From Syntrophaceae bacterium UBA1411 (lineage in GTDB: Bacteria > Desulfobacterota > Syntrophia > Syntrophales > Smithellaceae): 25,291 nucleotides of DNA. The notes beneath the pieces are model-generated. The model did not search any database and was not told the DNA's origin. It saw nothing but the letters and a program-made list of their open reading frames with translations. The DNA is taken from contig DBPV01000032.1 in assembly GCA_002304995.1 (NCBI GenBank), positions 1-25,291 of the forward strand, in the 5' to 3' direction. The position numbers were made by a program, and so were the translations under genes. Positions 22,674 through 25,291 of this stretch are shown here, piece by piece; within the stretch, counting starts at the first letter, position 1; every line of letters begins with the position of its first letter.

Positions 22674-24275
22674 CTAGATGCTGATCTTCTGAATGTTCCG
22701 GTTCCAGACAAAATAGTCAAAGATAATGCGCGTGACAAAGATGGCCGTGAACATGCTGACGACGATGCCGATGCTCAATGTCACGGCGAATCCCTTCACC
22801 GGGCCGGTGCCGAAGGCGAACAGGAACAAGGCGGCGATCAATGTGGTGACATTGGAATCCAGAATGGTCAAAAAGGCTTTGGAATATCCCGCGTCAATGG
22901 CGGCGCGGGGCGGCTTTCCCAGCCGCATTTCCTCGCGGATGCGCTCAAAGATGAGCACGTTGGCGTCCACCGCCATACCGATCACCAAAACGATGCCGGC
23001 GATGCCGGGCAGTGTCAGCGTTGCCTTGAAGCCGGCCAGAATGCCCAGGAGAACGACCACGTTGAGGATCAGAACGGAATCCGCCACCAGTCCCGAAAGG
23101 CGGTAATAGATAAACATGAAGATAACGACCAGGACAAAGCCGATCAGCGTGGCCATGATGCCCTGGCGGATCGAGTCGGAGCCGAGCGACGGACCGACGG
23201 TCCTTTCCTCGAGAATGTTGACCGGCGCGGGCAGGGCGCCGGCGCGCAGCACGATGGCCAGGTCGCGGGCTTCTTCCATGGTGAAGTTCCCGGTGATCTG
23301 CGCCTGTCCGCCGGAAATTCTTTCCTGGATGACCGGCGCGGAGTGGACCACGCCGTCGAGCACGATGGCCAGGCGTTTGCGGACGTTTTCATTCGTGATG
23401 CGGTCGAAATCGGCCGCGCCCTGCGAGTTGAATTTGATGGAAACATGCGGTTCGCCGAAGCGGTCGGAAATCTGGACCTTGGCCGTTTCCAGCGAGGCGC
23501 CGGTAAGCAGGGTTTTGTTTTTCAGCAGGTAGGGCGCCTGTCCCCGCTGGCTGCCGGCTTTATCTTCCCGGGCGCCGTAAGCGATGATGGATCCTTCGGG
23601 AACATTGCCGCGCAGCGCCTCGTCGAGCGAGTTTTCCTCGTCAACCAGTTTGAACTCCAGAAGCGCGGTTTTTCCGATCAGATTTTTGGCCCGTTCCGGA
23701 TCCTTGATGCCGGGAAGCTGAACCATGATGCGGTTTTCGCCTTCCGGAACAATTTCCGGTTCGGCAACGCCGAACTGGTCCACCCGGTTGCGGATGGTTT
23801 CGACGCTGTGTTCGATGGTCAGTTTTTTGAGTTCGGCCGCTCTTTTATCTTTAATTTTCAGGTTGATGATTTGCCCGCCGTCGCGCGGCGAGGAGGAGGC
23901 GATTTCCAGATCGGAAAACTGCTCGTTGAGAATTTTTTCCAGGGCCGGCTTACCGCCTGCGTCGGTCAATTCCATCGAGATCGTGGCGCCTGGTGCCTTT
24001 TCCACGTTCCGGAAGCGAATCTTGCCTTCCATTAACGATTCCTTCAAATCGTTGGCCGTCCTTTGCATCATGGATTCCAGCGCCTTGTCCGCGTCCACTT
24101 CCAGAATCAGATGCATGCCGCCCTGCAAATCCAGTCCCAGGTGGATTTTATCCTTGGGAAAATAAGTGTTCCAGGGGGAGGGGATCTGCGTCACGAGCGT
24201 CGGCAGAAGGAAATACAGAGCCACGAGAAACACGACTGCCGTAATGGCCAACCTGACCTTTAAAGATTTAAACAT
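22674..24275 (-). CDS. secD: Protein translocase subunit SecD
   Basis: Large subunit of the SecDF complex. The 533 residues include a first membrane span (about 8-28) and the D1 motif HLGLDLQGGMHLILEVD (45-61). A large periplasmic region follows, with RNRVDQFGVAEPEI (162-175), and then a head domain. Five C-terminal spans include VIGMAVDANVLIFERIREE (431-449), the RND-type motif. The size is intermediate between short and E. coli-like (about 615) forms. It sits between yajC and secF, the standard bacterial order, with small gaps of 19 and 27 bases. Nothing is missing. Confidence 0.97.
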   Translation of the reverse strand: MFKSLKVRLAITAVVFLVALYFLLPTLVTQIPSPWNTYFPKDKIHLGLDLQGGMHLILEVDADKALESMMQRTANDLKESLMEGKIRFRNVEKAPGATISMELTDAGGKPALEKILNEQFSDLEIASSSPRDGGQIINLKIKDKRAAELKKLTIEHSVETIRNRVDQFGVAEPEIVPEGENRIMVQLPGIKDPERAKNLIGKTALLEFKLVDEENSLDEALRGNVPEGSIIAYGAREDKAGSQRGQAPYLLKNKTLLTGASLETAKVQISDRFGEPHVSIKFNSQGAADFDRITNENVRKRLAIVLDGVVHSAPVIQERISGGQAQITGNFTMEEARDLAIVLRAGALPAPVNILEERTVGPSLGSDSIRQGIMATLIGFVLVVIFMFIYYRLSGLVADSVLILNVVVLLGILAGFKATLTLPGIAGIVLVIGMAVDANVLIFERIREEMRLGKPPRAAIDAGYSKAFLTILDSNVTTLIAALFLFAFGTGPVKGFAVTLSIGIVVSMFTAIFVTRIIFDYFVWNRNIQKISI

Positions 24276-24294
24276 GAGTTGCCCCTTTCTTGCC

Positions 24295-24660
24295 TTAAGA
24301 CTTGGTCGCCGGAGAGGTCGCGGGAGCTCCCGCTTTCTGCAAAATGGCGCCGACGGCGCTTCTGGCGATTTTTATTCTGACCTTGTCGGCGATTTCCAGC
24401 GTGACGACCGCGTCGGCCAGCCCCGTGACCTTGCCGTGGATCCCGCCGGTGGTCATGACCACGTCGCCGTAAGCGAGATTATCCAGCATGGCCTTCAACT
24501 CTTTTTGTTTTTTTTGCTGCGGCCGGATCATTAAAAAGTAGAAGATGGCGAAAATCACCACCATCATGATGATGAAACTCCAGTCCCCGAAGCCGCCTGC
24601 GCCCTGCGCCGGAGCTCCCTGGTTGCCTCCCATTGCGAATGCTGTCGATATCAATTTCAT
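24295..24660 (-). CDS. yajC: Preprotein translocase accessory subunit YajC
   Basis: Single-span inner-membrane protein that associates with SecDF and SecYEG. The 121 residues have a short Gly/Ala-rich N-terminus and one membrane span (about 28-45). The hallmark MIRPQQKKQKE follows (44-54), then the cytosolic beta domain with GDVVMTTGGIHGKV. The annotated ATG at 24658-24660 is only two bases from GGAGG. A TTG two codons later has better spacing (eight bases) and could be the true start. The gene lies 28 bases downstream of tgt. Confidence 0.95.
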   Translation of the reverse strand: MKLISTAFAMGGNQGAPAQGAGGFGDWSFIIMMVVIFAIFYFLMIRPQQKKQKELKAMLDNLAYGDVVMTTGGIHGKVTGLADAVVTLEIADKVRIKIARSAVGAILQKAGAPATSPATKS

Positions 24661-24688
24661 TTCCTCCTTTGAGTTTGCTCTTTTATGG

Positions 24689-25291
24689 TTATTGTTGTCG
24701 GTTCACAAAATCATCCTTAAACGCCGCAAAACGATTTTCCCGGATCGCCGCCCTTATATTTTCCATAAGACGCATATAATGGCGGATGTTGTGAATGGTG
24801 TTCAATATCATAGCCAGTATCTCACCGGCAACATAAAGATGCCTTAAATATGCCCGGGTGTAATTTTTGCAGGTATAGCAATCGCATGTATCATCAATCG
24901 GATGATTGTCTTCCCGCCAGCGGGCGTTTTTTATAACAATCTTTTGTGTATTTGTAAACAACAATCCGTGCCGGGCCGAGCGTGTGGGGATGACGCAGTC
25001 GAACAGGTCGATGCCGCAGGAAACGCCGTAGACGATATCCTCCGGCATGCCGACGCCCATCAGGTAGCGGGGCTTGTCGGCGGGGAGCAGCGGTGTGATG
25101 TCCTCGGTGATGGCGTACATGATCTCCTTGGGTTCGCCGACGCTGACGCCGCCCAGCGCGTAGCCGTCGAAGCCGATGGGAACCATTTCCTCCACCGCCT
25201 GCCGGCGCAGGTCCAGATATGTTCCACCCTGAATGATGCCGAAGAGCGCCTGTTCGGAATTGGTTTTGGCCGCCAGGCAGAGTTTGGCCCA
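24689..25291 (-). CDS. tgt: Queuine tRNA-ribosyltransferase, 5' end outside window
   Basis: Exchanges guanine 34 of Asp, Asn, His and Tyr tRNAs for a queuosine precursor (preQ1 in bacteria). The frame is open from the window edge, giving 200 C-terminal residues of a family of about 370-380. Visible motifs are FGIIQGG, GYALGGVSVGE, FDCVIPTRSARHG and the zinc site CDCYTC (followed by YLRHL). The end, ILNTIHNIRHYMRLMENIRAAI, is typical. tgt-yajC-secD-secF is a widely conserved order, and only 28 bases separate it from yajC. Confidence 0.97.
   Translation of the reverse strand, partial: WAKLCLAAKTNSEQALFGIIQGGTYLDLRRQAVEEMVPIGFDGYALGGVSVGEPKEIMYAITEDITPLLPADKPRYLMGVGMPEDIVYGVSCGIDLFDCVIPTRSARHGLLFTNTQKIVIKNARWREDNHPIDDTCDCYTCKNYTRAYLRHLYVAGEILAMILNTIHNIRHYMRLMENIRAAIRENRFAAFKDDFVNRQQ

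Overview
The window looks like a chromosomal stretch from a GC-rich, Gram-negative anaerobe, most likely a member of the former Deltaproteobacteria (Desulfobacterota, perhaps Syntrophobacterales or Syntrophus/Smithella-like). The reasons are a flavodiiron protein of the FprA/ROO type, a separate-subunit glycyl-tRNA synthetase (glyQ, glyS), an OmpA-family outer membrane protein with TSP3 repeats, a pyrR-pyrB-pyrC cluster, and an HcpR-like operator. The taxonomic call is an inference from gene content. Nearly all of the DNA is explained by 20 protein genes, two of them cut by the window edges. I found no insertion sequence, prophage, CRISPR array, tRNA or rRNA.

Region 1 (1-3670, minus strand) is a serC-serA-purA cluster: two of the three steps of serine synthesis, then adenylosuccinate synthetase running off the left edge. 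Region 2 (3755-5444, plus strand) is divergent from it: a small degenerate cupin and a flavodiiron protein. They lie behind a perfect 16-bp palindrome of HcpR/FNR type, set at the distance expected for an activator, and end in a terminator. Region 3 (5482-7852, minus strand) is a stand-alone secretion/pilus-type ATPase with an N-terminal GAF domain. Region 4 (7880-10983, minus strand) is glyQ-glyS with its own terminator.

Region 5 (11046-13994, plus strand) is a YqhD-like iron-type alcohol dehydrogenase followed by a CPA2-type cation/proton antiporter with an RCK domain. Region 6 (14081-15516, plus strand) is an OmpA-family porin-like lipid/peptidoglycan tether with a long leader containing a hairpin, closed by a strong terminator. 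Region 7 (15515-20503, minus strand) is the pyrimidine operon pyrR-pyrB-pyrC, continued by recO and a U32-family (TrhP/YegQ-like) gene. Two junctions are ATGA stop/start overlaps. Region 8 (20532-25291, minus strand) is the export cluster tgt-yajC-secD-secF-DUF456-lepB, with tgt cut by the right edge.

The most interesting non-coding signal is the leader upstream of pyrR. It carries a textbook-like PyrR-binding hairpin whose 3' arm is also the Shine-Dalgarno of a possible nine-residue leader peptide. The stop codon of that peptide falls on the first base of an 11-bp intrinsic terminator. This suggests PyrR-controlled attenuation, possibly coupled to leader translation. Apart from that leader, the operator of the flavodiiron operon, the GAF-ATPase and the DUF456 gene, the window is ordinary housekeeping DNA.
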